Shown here piece after piece: positions 1 through 7,547 of a stretch of DNA of 64,000 bases. The notes beneath the pieces were generated by a model that saw only the letters and a program-made list of their open reading frames with translations, made no database searches and had not been told where the DNA came from. A program made the position numbers and the translations under genes. How positions within the stretch are numbered: position 1 is the first letter of the stretch; each line of letters begins with the position of its first letter. Origin of the DNA: Labilithrix sp. (GTDB lineage: Bacteria > Myxococcota_A > Polyangia > Polyangiales > Polyangiaceae); assembly GCA_019637225.1 (NCBI GenBank), contig JAHBWC010000031.1, forward strand, positions 1 through 64,000, read 5' to 3'.

Positions 1-150
1 TCGCCTCAGGATCTCGAGCCCGAGCTCCACGGTGCGCTGGCGCGGGCGGTTCTTCAGATCGGCGACGAACCCGAGCCCGCACGCGTCGTGCTCGTGGCGC
101 GGCTCGTAGAGGCCGTCGACGTCGTCTCCTTGCCGCACTCCACCCATCAT
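1..150 (-). CDS. gltB: Glutamate synthase large subunit, N-terminal fragment (cut by window edge)
   Basis: Reading leftwards from ATG at 150-148 gives 50 codons with no stop to the edge. After a short propeptide comes HEHDACGLGFVADLK. The Cys of HDACGLGF (residue 24) matches the N-terminal nucleophile of GltB-type class II glutamine amidotransferase domains, which is exposed by removing the propeptide. GltB makes glutamate from glutamine and 2-oxoglutarate in the cytoplasm together with GltD. A second ATG at 147 is an alternative start. A TATAAG box lies 9 nt upstream of ATG 150, so the message may be leaderless, although GAGGG at about -9 could act as a weak ribosome site. Only the first 50 residues are visible, so the family call rests on this one strong motif. 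Confidence 0.85.
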   Translation of the reverse strand, partial: MMGGVRQGDDVDGLYEPRHEHDACGLGFVADLKNRPRQRTVELGLEILRR

Positions 151-159
151 CACAGCCCT

Positions 160-165
160 CTTATA
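160..165 (-). promoter_or_regulatory. -10-like box TATAAG before gltB
   Basis: TATAAG on the minus strand matches five of six bases of TATAAT and ends 9 nt before ATG 150. I see no good -35 hexamer 16-18 nt upstream. The spacing fits a transcript beginning at or next to the start codon. Confidence 0.45.
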
Positions 166-348
166 CAGAAAGATGACGCGTCGCGCCAGACGATTCGCGC
201 CTCATACATGAGTGACGAATTGCACCGTATGCCTTCAAAATAGGAGCTCTAGTGCAGCCCTGCCGCGGCGCGACGCGCTTGGAGCCGGAGCGGGGCGCCC
301 CGCGGCGGTGAGGCTCGCCGAGCCGGACGTGTTAGACGTGAGCGGCAG

Positions 349-1869
349 ATGAGCGGCACCGAGCCTCGCGGAGAGACGAAGCGGACGAAGGGGCCGGCGG
401 GCTCCCGTGCGGCGCCTAAGCGCGGGGTCAAGGGATCGGACGGGGCCCTCTACGGCGCGATCGGCGCCCTCGTCGGGGCGCTCGCCGCGCTCGTGTGGTG
501 GTCCTTGCCGGGCGATCGAGCGCCCGACGCGATCGACCCGAACGCGCCGGACGATCCCGCGACGGCGGAGCGCGACGACGCAGGGTCGCCCGGCGTGAAG
601 CGCGGTCTCACGCGCCCTCCGAGCGCGTCCGCAGAGCTCGCGATCCTGACCGACGCGTCCGACGCCGTCGTGCGCGGCCTCGCGTCGGTCGCCGAGATCG
701 GCAAGCGCCTCGACGTGCGCCACTGCGGCGGCACCTGCGACGCCGTGAAGAAGTTCATGGCCGACGAGGACGCCTTCGAGATCGACGTCCTCAAGGCCGA
801 GGACCTGCTGCTCCCGCCCGAGGACACGATGGACACCGTCGCCGCCGGCTTGACGCCGGCCGAGCGCGAGCGCGCGCGGCGAAAGCCGACGGCCGTGATG
901 ATCCGGACGCAGGGCAGCACCACCGCCGAGCAGCTCCCGGCGCGCGCCGTCTTCGCCGCCGCCGCGGTGCTGGCCGAGGCGCTCGACGGGTTCGTCTACG
1001 ACGAGGTCTCGCGGAGGATCGAGACCGCGCGCGACGCGGCGAGCCACGCGATCGTCGCGAGGCTCGGCGAGCCCGCGTTCGCGCGCAGCCACATCGTCAT
1101 CCAGCTCTATCGCCAGGACGACGGCACCGCGCGGCTGCTCACGCTCGGGATGCAGCGCTTCGGGAGCCCCGACCTGTCGATCCGCGGCGCGAACATGGCG
1201 TCGGGCCCGCTGCTCGCCGAGGTGATCAACGCGGCGGCGAGCCAGATCGCGCACGGCAGGAGCGACGCGCCGATCACGGTGACGCTCGACGACGTCGCGC
1301 GTGTGGTCGGGAAAAAGCCGGCGGAGCTCAGCTCGAACCCGGACGGCGCGCGCCCGGTGGTCCTCGACGTGGTGAGGCCCGAGCGCGTCGAGGGCGATCC
1401 CGACAACGACATGGCCGAGCTCGTCCCGGAGGAGGGCGCGACGCGCGAGGGGTGGGACACGGTCGTCGCGCGCCTGTTCGGCGGGACGCCGTCGATGACG
1501 GCGGCGGTCGACGACGAGGAGCTCGCCGGCGTCGCGACGAACGCGCGGAAGAGCCTCGCGGGGGCGATCGCGCGGTTCGAGGCCGGCGAGGGCGAGCTGT
1601 TCGTGAAGGGCCCGTTCCCCATCCCCGAAGAGGCGCGCGTCGACGGCGGCGCGGCGACCGAGACGCTGTGGGTCGCCGCGGCCTCGTGCGACGCGCGACG
1701 CTGCACCGGCGTCCTGTCGAACGAGCCGACCTACGCGACGAACATCGCGCTCGGCAAGACGACCAGCGTGAAGCGCGACGAGGCCGTCGACTGGATGATC
1801 CAGCGCCGCGACGGCGGCGTTCTGGGTGGCGAGTCGATCAAGGTGCTGAAGGCGCGCGCCCCGAAGTGA
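349..1869 (+). CDS. Membrane-anchored protein with C-terminal DUF2314-like domain
   Basis: 506 residues. A basic, polar N-terminus is followed by one hydrophobic segment at about residues 33-52 (GAIGALVGALAALVWW), so it is probably a single-pass inner-membrane protein. About 50 disordered residues follow, then a globular region. The last 110 residues resemble DUF2314 (YegJ-like): TLWVAAASCD, CTGVLSNEPTY, then KRDEAVDWMI. The middle part (about 180-260) loosely recalls DUF4261-type domains that often accompany DUF2314; that is inference. The function is unknown. It stands alone, divergent from gltB, and ends 18 nt from the convergent metalloprotease gene. The ATG at 349 was chosen because the protein begins just before the basic stretch; there is no strong ribosome site. 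Confidence 0.75.
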   Translation: MSGTEPRGETKRTKGPAGSRAAPKRGVKGSDGALYGAIGALVGALAALVWWSLPGDRAPDAIDPNAPDDPATAERDDAGSPGVKRGLTRPPSASAELAILTDASDAVVRGLASVAEIGKRLDVRHCGGTCDAVKKFMADEDAFEIDVLKAEDLLLPPEDTMDTVAAGLTPAERERARRKPTAVMIRTQGSTTAEQLPARAVFAAAAVLAEALDGFVYDEVSRRIETARDAASHAIVARLGEPAFARSHIVIQLYRQDDGTARLLTLGMQRFGSPDLSIRGANMASGPLLAEVINAAASQIAHGRSDAPITVTLDDVARVVGKKPAELSSNPDGARPVVLDVVRPERVEGDPDNDMAELVPEEGATREGWDTVVARLFGGTPSMTAAVDDEELAGVATNARKSLAGAIARFEAGEGELFVKGPFPIPEEARVDGGAATETLWVAAASCDARRCTGVLSNEPTYATNIALGKTTSVKRDEAVDWMIQRRDGGVLGGESIKVLKARAPK

Positions 1870-1887
1870 CCGGCGCGCGCCGCGACG

Positions 1888-3366
1888 CTACGGCGCGCCG
1901 AGCGCGCGGAGCGCGAGGTTCGCGCGGCCACGGATGTACGGCGCGAGGTCCGCGTCGGCGGACGCGGCGGTCAGCTGGGCGATCGCCTGATCGCGGCCGT
2001 AGCGCTTCACGAGGCCGTTCGCGTCGAGGCCGTTGAGACCGCAGAAGCCGAACGAGAGCTCGCGTTCGACCGGCGACAGGACGTCGCTCCCCGACACGCG
2101 GAACCTTCGCGCGACCGACAGCGCGCGCGAGGGCGCCGGCGCGCGCGACGGAGCGGTGAAGGACATCGTGCTCCCGCCCGCGTTGAAGGCGCGGTAGATG
2201 GGCGAGCCGCGGTAGACGCGCTTCTGCGTCGCCGACAGCGTGACCGGCCCGTCGATCGCACCCGCGGCGAACATGACGTTCCTGCGGTCCGGGCAATCGA
2301 AGAGTGTCTCCCGCGAGATCCCGTCGCAGACCGGTGTGTCGGAGAGCGGGTCGGAGCTCTGACCGTCGAACTCCGTCGTGTGGTTGAGGCCGAAGAAGTG
2401 GCCGGCCTCGTGGAGCATCGTGAGCACGTCCTGATCGACGGAGTGCGAGGTGGTGACGATGATGCCGGACACGTTGCGGCCGAAGATCGTGGCCGCGCCC
2501 GGAATGCCAGGCGAGATGCCCGCGGCGAACGCCTCCCCATCTTGGGCGATCAGGTTCGTGAGGAGGACGTGGAGCGCCGGGGTACCGTCCTTCTGTCCGC
2601 TCGAGATCGCGAAGCCCCGGAGGAGCGCCGAGACGCCGTCGAGCTCGCGGTAGGAGCTGCTCTCTTCGTGAAAGACGACCTCGCCTCGCTCGATCCCGAG
2701 GAGGTTGGTCGTCAACGCGAAGAACGTATCGACGCGATCGCTGATGTCGGAGTCACTCTCGGCCTTCGCAGCGTTGACGGTGCGGTTGCCGATCCGGAGC
2801 CCGCTCGGGACGTGGACGTGGAGATCGAGCGCTCCTCCGTGAAAGGCGCCATCGCCGCTCGACTGGACGCGGATCTTTCCCTTCAGCTTCGGCTTCGAGG
2901 ACGCGCCGTAGACGCCGAAGCGCACCTTCCACGTGCCGGCCAGATCCTTCGGCGCGTTGTCCCCCTGCGGGACGCTCGCCGACGCGATCACGTCGAACGT
3001 CGCGATGCTCGTCTCCTTCGTCCCGCCGTTCGGCGTGAAGTTGTCGTGGACGACGGTCCCCTTCGGATCGGTGATGCGCTGGATGCCGAAGGGTCGGTTC
3101 TGATCGAAGTCGGCGACCTTGCCTTCGGCGGTGATGTTGAAGCCGAGAGCGCCCTCGGGGATCTCGAACGAGACGTCCTTGCCCGCCGTGACCTCACCGA
3201 GATCGATCACGAGCGGATCGGTCGCCGGCGTGTCGATCGGCTCCGCTTCCTCCTCGGCAGGGACCTCCGCGGGCGGGGCATCGTTCTTCACGATGATCCG
3301 CTTCTCGGTGCACGCCGGGAAGACAGCGAGGATCGAGCAAGCTGCGAGAGCAAGGAGCGAGCGCAT
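1888..3366 (-). CDS. Secreted lipoprotein metalloprotease of the metzincin type
   Basis: 492 residues from ATG at 3366. The signal peptide ends in FPAC, a slightly unusual lipobox, with the lipidated Cys at residue 19. The zinc signature HEAGHFFGLNH lies at residues 319-329: H319, H323 and H329 are the expected ligands and E320 the catalytic base. A downstream Met, M365 in RNVMFAAG, fits the Met-turn that defines metzincins. The region before the catalytic part is beta-rich and may be a prodomain or a surface-binding domain. It is probably anchored on the outer membrane and cleaves extracellular or surface protein. ATG 3366 is preferred over the in-frame start at 3414, because a good promoter (3386-3414) lies between them and leaves a leader of roughly 12 nt. 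Confidence 0.85.
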   Translation of the reverse strand: MRSLLALAACSILAVFPACTEKRIIVKNDAPPAEVPAEEEAEPIDTPATDPLVIDLGEVTAGKDVSFEIPEGALGFNITAEGKVADFDQNRPFGIQRITDPKGTVVHDNFTPNGGTKETSIATFDVIASASVPQGDNAPKDLAGTWKVRFGVYGASSKPKLKGKIRVQSSGDGAFHGGALDLHVHVPSGLRIGNRTVNAAKAESDSDISDRVDTFFALTTNLLGIERGEVVFHEESSSYRELDGVSALLRGFAISSGQKDGTPALHVLLTNLIAQDGEAFAAGISPGIPGAATIFGRNVSGIIVTTSHSVDQDVLTMLHEAGHFFGLNHTTEFDGQSSDPLSDTPVCDGISRETLFDCPDRRNVMFAAGAIDGPVTLSATQKRVYRGSPIYRAFNAGGSTMSFTAPSRAPAPSRALSVARRFRVSGSDVLSPVERELSFGFCGLNGLDANGLVKRYGRDQAIAQLTAASADADLAPYIRGRANLALRALGAP

Positions 3367-3691
3367 GGGGGGCCGCCGGGTGCAGGGTATGTGCCGGTGC
3401 GCAACGCTCGTCAAACCAGCCTCGGAGCGCGCGCCGGACGTGGCAAGTCGATCAGGGTGTCATCCATCGTTCACGATGGACGGTGGTAAACGGCAAACCA
3501 TGGCACACGTTCGATCCACCCGACGACCAAGCATCGCTCGGCCCCACGGCTCGACGGGTCGTGGACGATCGCGCGAGGACGCCATCGGCCGACGGGTCCA
3601 GTCGCTTCTACGGCGAGGCCCCCCACGGGCTTCCTCGACGCGTCATCACCGACGCGTCGTCAGCGGGCTTCCGCGGAGCGCTCTCGGAGGC
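3367..3691. other. Intergenic region, 325 bp
   Basis: It lies between the start of the metzincin gene and the end of the next minus-strand gene. It contains the promoter at 3386-3414 and a perfect 7-bp inverted repeat with a 2-nt spacer, CCATCGT-TC-ACGATGG, at 3464-3479. The repeat sits about 50 nt upstream of the -35 and could be an operator. I see nothing else supportable. Confidence 0.5.
3386..3414 (-). promoter_or_regulatory. Sigma-70-like promoter of the metzincin gene
   Basis: On the minus strand TTGACG (3414-3409) is followed by a 17-nt spacer and CATACC (3391-3386). The -35 matches five of six consensus bases and the -10 three of six. It has the same layout as the rpmI promoter in this window (TTGACA, 17 nt, CATAAC). 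The predicted transcript starts about 12 nt before ATG 3366. Confidence 0.5.
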
Positions 3692-4078
3692 TCAGCACGT
3701 CTCGCCGGACGCCAGGCAGCGGAAGCCGCCTTCGCACGCCCGGCAGACGTCGGCGCCGAGGCAGCCGACGCGATCGCAATCGGGCACGCACGGTCGGTCG
3801 CTGCAGCGGAACGTTCCGTCGTCGAGCGAGCAGACGTAAGGCTGGTAGCCGCCGCACTTGATCTGGAGCGTGGGCTCCGCGTCGTCGCCCTCGTCCGGGA
3901 CGTCGATCCCGGCGTCGAGCATGCTGCGCTTGTAGCGCGGAGGCGGATCGGGAACGGGGACCTGATCCTCGAGCTCCGGCTCGGACGTCGGCGCCGGCTC
4001 GCGTGAGGAGCAAGCGGGCACCGTGGCGAGGAGCGTCGCCCCAACCACGGCGACGAGCGTGACACGAAAGACGCCCAT
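3692..4078 (-). CDS. Small cysteine-rich lipoprotein
   Basis: 128 residues. The signal peptide ends in TVPAC with the lipidated Cys at residue 23. A Pro/Glu-rich linker of about 45 residues follows, then a compact C-terminal region (residues 75-128) with ten cysteines in closely spaced pairs, such as CSDRPCVPDC and CRACEGGFRC. This spacing suggests a small disulfide-bonded domain outside the cytoplasm. No known family was recognised and no function is proposed. Small surface lipoproteins with a Cys-rich end are frequent in Polyangia. It lies upstream, on the same strand, of the metzincin gene, but 325 bp and a separate promoter separate them. Confidence 0.75.
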   Translation of the reverse strand: MGVFRVTLVAVVGATLLATVPACSSREPAPTSEPELEDQVPVPDPPPRYKRSMLDAGIDVPDEGDDAEPTLQIKCGGYQPYVCSLDDGTFRCSDRPCVPDCDRVGCLGADVCRACEGGFRCLASGETC

Positions 4079-4345
4079 CACAGAACAGGGGACACCAACG
4101 GCAGGCCGCGGCCAACCACCAAGACGTCGTCGCGACCGTTTTGTGGGCATCCCACGTCCTCTGTGGGCAAGCGGCGGGCCGCGTCGCGCCCCTTCCCGCG
4201 CTCCTCTGCCGCTGCGCCAGCGGCAGCGTTCTCCGCGGCGCCGGCGCACTTCTTCGGCTTCGCTCGAACGCTCCGTCAGTCCATCGGTTCGTCCAGCGTC
4301 GAAGTGCGGGCGTCGCGGGGATCCGCCTGGTAGGTCGAGGTCGAG

Positions 4346-4708
4346 ATGGCGCGCGTGCTCGTGATCGACGGCTACGACGAGAGTCGCGATGCGTCCGCGC
4401 GCGCGCTCCGCGCCGCGGGTCACGACGTGGTCGCGCTCGAGGAAGAAGACGAGGCGCTCGAGGCGCTCGAGCGAGGTGGAGCGGACGTCGTCGTCCTCGA
4501 CCTGCCGCTCGCCGAAGCCGAGGAAGCCGCGAACGCCATCCGCGCGGCGATCTCCAGCGGAGCGGCGCCGGCGATCCTCGCGCTCGTCGATCCCTCGAGC
4601 CCGCGGCACCTGCGCGAGTCGGCTCACGCCAGCGGGATCGACTACTTCTTCCTGCGCCCCTGCCCGCCGCAGGAGATCGTCAAGCACCTGCGCCGGCTGC
4701 GCCTCTGA
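4346..4708 (+). CDS. Stand-alone response-regulator receiver domain, degenerate
   Basis: 120 residues, the size of a single receiver domain. The phosphoacceptor is kept (D52 in VVVLDLPLAE), but the acidic pair is reduced to one Asp (VLVIDGYD, D8), the switch Ser/Thr position is Val (ALVDP, V81) and the conserved Lys is Arg (FFLRPCPP, R104). It may therefore be a poorly phosphorylated or constitutive adaptor in the cytoplasm. There is no output domain. It precedes the penicillin-binding protein gene by about 105 bp on the same strand; a separate -10-like box lies between them, so co-transcription is uncertain. A ggtcgag repeat just before ATG 4346 is only a weak ribosome site. Confidence 0.75.
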   Translation: MARVLVIDGYDESRDASARALRAAGHDVVALEEEDEALEALERGGADVVVLDLPLAEAEEAANAIRAAISSGAAPAILALVDPSSPRHLRESAHASGIDYFFLRPCPPQEIVKHLRRLRL

Positions 4709-4799
4709 CGAGCCGCGCCGAGCGAAGCTCGACCGTACGCGGCGGCCGCACGCACGAAGCCGCCGTCCGCGGACTGCGGGGTGGAGCGCGTTTGTCGGG

Positions 4800-4805
4800 T
4801 ATGCT
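4800..4805 (+). promoter_or_regulatory. -10-like box TATGCT before the PBP1A gene
   Basis: TATGCT ends 9 nt before GTG 4815, the spacing expected if transcription starts at or next to the start codon. No -35 element is apparent. The same hexamer occurs 8 nt before the RCC1 gene start at 22372. Confidence 0.4.
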
Positions 4806-4814
4806 GCTCGCGCC

Positions 4815-7547
4815 GTGACCGACCGTCCTTCCCGGCCGTCTTCCCGCTCGTCGTCCCGCCCGCGGATGAGCTCCGACGCGCCGGGCGTTCCCAGGAACGT
4901 GCGCGTGAAGAAGCCGTCCGAGGACCTCGCCTTCGCCGATACCGTCACCGATTCCGGAGAGATGCACGCGGCCGCGCGAGGCGCCGAGGACGGCGATCCG
5001 AAGAAGGACACGCGACCGACGCTCAAAGACCAGCTCCTCGAGGCGAAGCCCGTCACGCCCGCGTCGAGCCGCGCGCGCCGGATCCTCCGCGGCGTCCGCA
5101 AGTGGAGCCTCCGGCTCGCCGTCGCCGCCCTCGTCCTCTCCGCGCTGGCCGTCCTCGCGGGCTGGCTCCTCGTCCGCCACTACGAAGAGGGCCTGCCGAG
5201 CGTCGCCGAGCTCGAGCGCGGCTACCGCCCGTCGCAGGTCACGCGCGTGCTCGCGCGCGATGGGACCACGCTCGCCGAGCTCTTCACCGAGCGCCGGACC
5301 ATCGTGCGCGTCGAGGAGCTGCCGCGTCACGTCACGACCGCGTTCATCGCCGCCGAGGACGCGAGCTTCTACGAGCACGAGGGCATCAACTACCTCGGCA
5401 TCGCGCGCGCGGCGGTCGTCAACCTCCGCGCCGGCCGCACGCGTCAGGGCGGCTCGACCATCACGCAGCAGGTCGTGAAGAACATCCTGCTCGAGTCGAA
5501 CGAGCGCACCTACCGCCGGAAGATGCGCGAGGCGCTCCTCGCGCGACGCCTCGAGCAGGAGCTCTGTCCGACGTGCGGGACCGACCGCAAGGGCCGCGAC
5601 AAGCGCAAGGACAAGATCCTCGAGCTCTATCTCAATCACATCTACCTCGGGCACGGCCGCTACGGCATCGAGGAGACCGCCGAGGACTGCTTCGGCAAGC
5701 CCGCGAGCAAGCTCACGATCGCGGAGGCGGCCATGCTCGCCGGCGTCCCCGCCGCGCCCGAGGCGTACAACCCGAAGCGCGATCTCACCAAGGCGCTCGC
5801 GCGGCGCGCGTTCGTGCTCGATCAGATGCGCGCCAAGCACTTCATCAACGACGCCGAGTACGAGGCCGCGAAGAACGAGCCCGTGCGCCTCGCCGCGACG
5901 CGCGAGGTCGACAGCGAGCTCGCGCCCGAGGCGGTGCAGCTCGCGAAGAAGCTCCTGCTCGAGGTCGAGCCCGAGCGCGGCCCCCGCGGCGGCTTCACGA
6001 TCACGACGACGATCGATCCCGCGCTCCAGCAGGCGGCGCGCAAGGCGCTGCGCGACAACCTCGGCGCGTACGACAAGCGTCACGGGTTGCTCGCGCCGAT
6101 CAAGTCGCCCGCGGTCGCGCAGAAAGGCAAGGCGAGGCCGCCGAAGGACGCGACGCCGTTCGAGGGCACGCCGAAGTTCGAGTCGCACAAGATCCTCACC
6201 GGCGTCGTGACCAGCACCGACGACGTCGCCGGGACCGTCGACGTGCGCGTCGGCACCGTGCTCGGCTCGGTGAAGCTCTCCGACTACAAGCGCTACAACC
6301 CGCAGAGCCTCCCGCCGAGCCAGTTCGCGGAGGTCGGCGCGCGCGTGCGTGTGAGCCTCCTCGCGCCGATCCCGAACGCCGTCGCGCAGGTCTCTCCCTC
6401 GCCCGACAGCACGCCGGTGGCGAAGGTGCCTCTCCGCCTCGAGCTCGGCCCCGAGTCCGCGATCGTCGTCCTCGACGTCCGGACGCGCCACGTGCTCGCC
6501 GTCGCCGGAAGCTACGAGGCGCAGAGCGGCGGCCTCGATCGCGCGACGCAGTCGCTCCGGCAGCCCGGCTCGACGTTCAAGCCGGTCGTGTACTCGTACG
6601 CGCTCCACTCGCGGCGCTACACGCCCGCCACGCTCGTCGAGGTCACGCCGCGCGCGTACGCCGACGGCTACAAGCCGACGAACTACGAGGGCTGGACGAG
6701 CCCCGATCCTCTCCGCCTGCGAGAGGCGCTCGCGAACTCGGTGAACATCGCCGCGGTGAACGTCCTCGACGACGTCGGCGCGGCGAACGTCGTCGACTGG
6801 GCGAAGGCGCTCGGCATCAACTCGAAGCTCGCCCCGACGCCGTCGCTCGCGCTCGGTGCCTACGAGGTCAAGCCGATCGAGCTCGCCGGCGCGTACGCCA
6901 CGTTCGCAGCCGGAGGGATGTACGAGGAGCCGCGCGTGGTCACGCGGATCGTGGGCCCCGACGGCAAGGACGTCGAGCTCCCGCCGGCCCCGCCGCCGCG
7001 CCGCGTGCTCGAGCCCGCGGAGGCGTTCGTCATCACGAGCATGCTCGAGAGTGTGATCGACCACGGTACGGGCCAGAGGGCGAAGTCCCTCGGGCGCCGC
7101 GTCGCGGGCAAGACCGGGACGAGCAACGAGGCGAAGGACACGTGGTTCGCCGGCTTCTCGCCGGAGATCGCGGCGGTCACGTGGGTCGGCTACGACGACG
7201 CCAAGCCGCTCGGCTCGGGCGAGGCCGGAGGCGGGACGGCGCTGCCCGCGTGGATCGCGGTGATGGACGCGGCGCACAAGGGCAAGCCGCGCGCCGAGTT
7301 CGCGCGGCCGCCCGGCGTCGCCACGGTCGCCATCGACCCGAAGAGCGGCAAGCTGAAGGCCGAGGGCGCCGAAGGCGATACGATCGACGAGGTGTTCCTC
7401 GTGGGGACGGAGCCGACCGAGACCGCCGAGCCGCCGCCGCCGCCGCCGCCGCCCGCCGAGCCGGACGCGGACGCCTCGCCGTCGACGAGGCTCACGCCCG
7501 AAGGCACGCCGCCGCCGCCGGCCGCGGCCCCAGGTGTCGACCCGTGA
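4815..7547 (+). CDS. Class A penicillin-binding protein (PBP1A type), peptidoglycan glycosyltransferase and transpeptidase
   Basis: 910 residues from GTG 4815, or 893 from ATG 4866. It polymerises and crosslinks peptidoglycan on the outer face of the inner membrane. A polar, basic cytoplasmic tail precedes one membrane segment (LAVAALVLSALAVLAGWLLV). The glycosyltransferase family 51 domain shows EDASFYEHEG and GGSTITQQVVKN. The transpeptidase domain shows the active-site GSTFK (S586, K589 from the GTG), SVN and KTGTS. An insert between the two domains carries a beta-rich segment, and the tail is a Pro run then charged. It overlaps the next gene by GTGA. GTG 4815 is favoured because of the -10-like box 9 nt upstream; neither start has a clear ribosome site. 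Confidence 0.93.
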   Translation: MTDRPSRPSSRSSSRPRMSSDAPGVPRNVRVKKPSEDLAFADTVTDSGEMHAAARGAEDGDPKKDTRPTLKDQLLEAKPVTPASSRARRILRGVRKWSLRLAVAALVLSALAVLAGWLLVRHYEEGLPSVAELERGYRPSQVTRVLARDGTTLAELFTERRTIVRVEELPRHVTTAFIAAEDASFYEHEGINYLGIARAAVVNLRAGRTRQGGSTITQQVVKNILLESNERTYRRKMREALLARRLEQELCPTCGTDRKGRDKRKDKILELYLNHIYLGHGRYGIEETAEDCFGKPASKLTIAEAAMLAGVPAAPEAYNPKRDLTKALARRAFVLDQMRAKHFINDAEYEAAKNEPVRLAATREVDSELAPEAVQLAKKLLLEVEPERGPRGGFTITTTIDPALQQAARKALRDNLGAYDKRHGLLAPIKSPAVAQKGKARPPKDATPFEGTPKFESHKILTGVVTSTDDVAGTVDVRVGTVLGSVKLSDYKRYNPQSLPPSQFAEVGARVRVSLLAPIPNAVAQVSPSPDSTPVAKVPLRLELGPESAIVVLDVRTRHVLAVAGSYEAQSGGLDRATQSLRQPGSTFKPVVYSYALHSRRYTPATLVEVTPRAYADGYKPTNYEGWTSPDPLRLREALANSVNIAAVNVLDDVGAANVVDWAKALGINSKLAPTPSLALGAYEVKPIELAGAYATFAAGGMYEEPRVVTRIVGPDGKDVELPPAPPPRRVLEPAEAFVITSMLESVIDHGTGQRAKSLGRRVAGKTGTSNEAKDTWFAGFSPEIAAVTWVGYDDAKPLGSGEAGGGTALPAWIAVMDAAHKGKPRAEFARPPGVATVAIDPKSGKLKAEGAEGDTIDEVFLVGTEPTETAEPPPPPPPPAEPDADASPSTRLTPEGTPPPPAAAPGVDP

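Noticed and set aside
201-212. Dyad CTCAT-AC-ATGAG between gltB and the DUF2314 gene
   Set aside because: Arms of only 5 bp and no matching copy elsewhere in the window; too short to call an operator.
3483-3839. 118-residue plus-strand frame in the gap after the metzincin gene
   Set aside because: It runs over the end of the Cys-rich lipoprotein gene on the other strand and has no recognisable features or ribosome site.
4137-4180. Direct repeat TGTGGGCA (two copies about 22 nt apart) upstream of the 128-residue lipoprotein
   Set aside because: It is short, without symmetry or a nearby promoter, so it is likely chance.
4680-7277. 865-residue open frame on the minus strand opposite the PBP1A gene
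   Set aside because: It is rich in Arg, Ala and Glu with no recognisable motif, and lies opposite a gene with all PBP1A motifs. High GC produces such shadow frames.
7431-7456. Run of ccg triplets at the end of the PBP1A gene
   Set aside because: It encodes the Pro-rich C-terminal tail of the protein.
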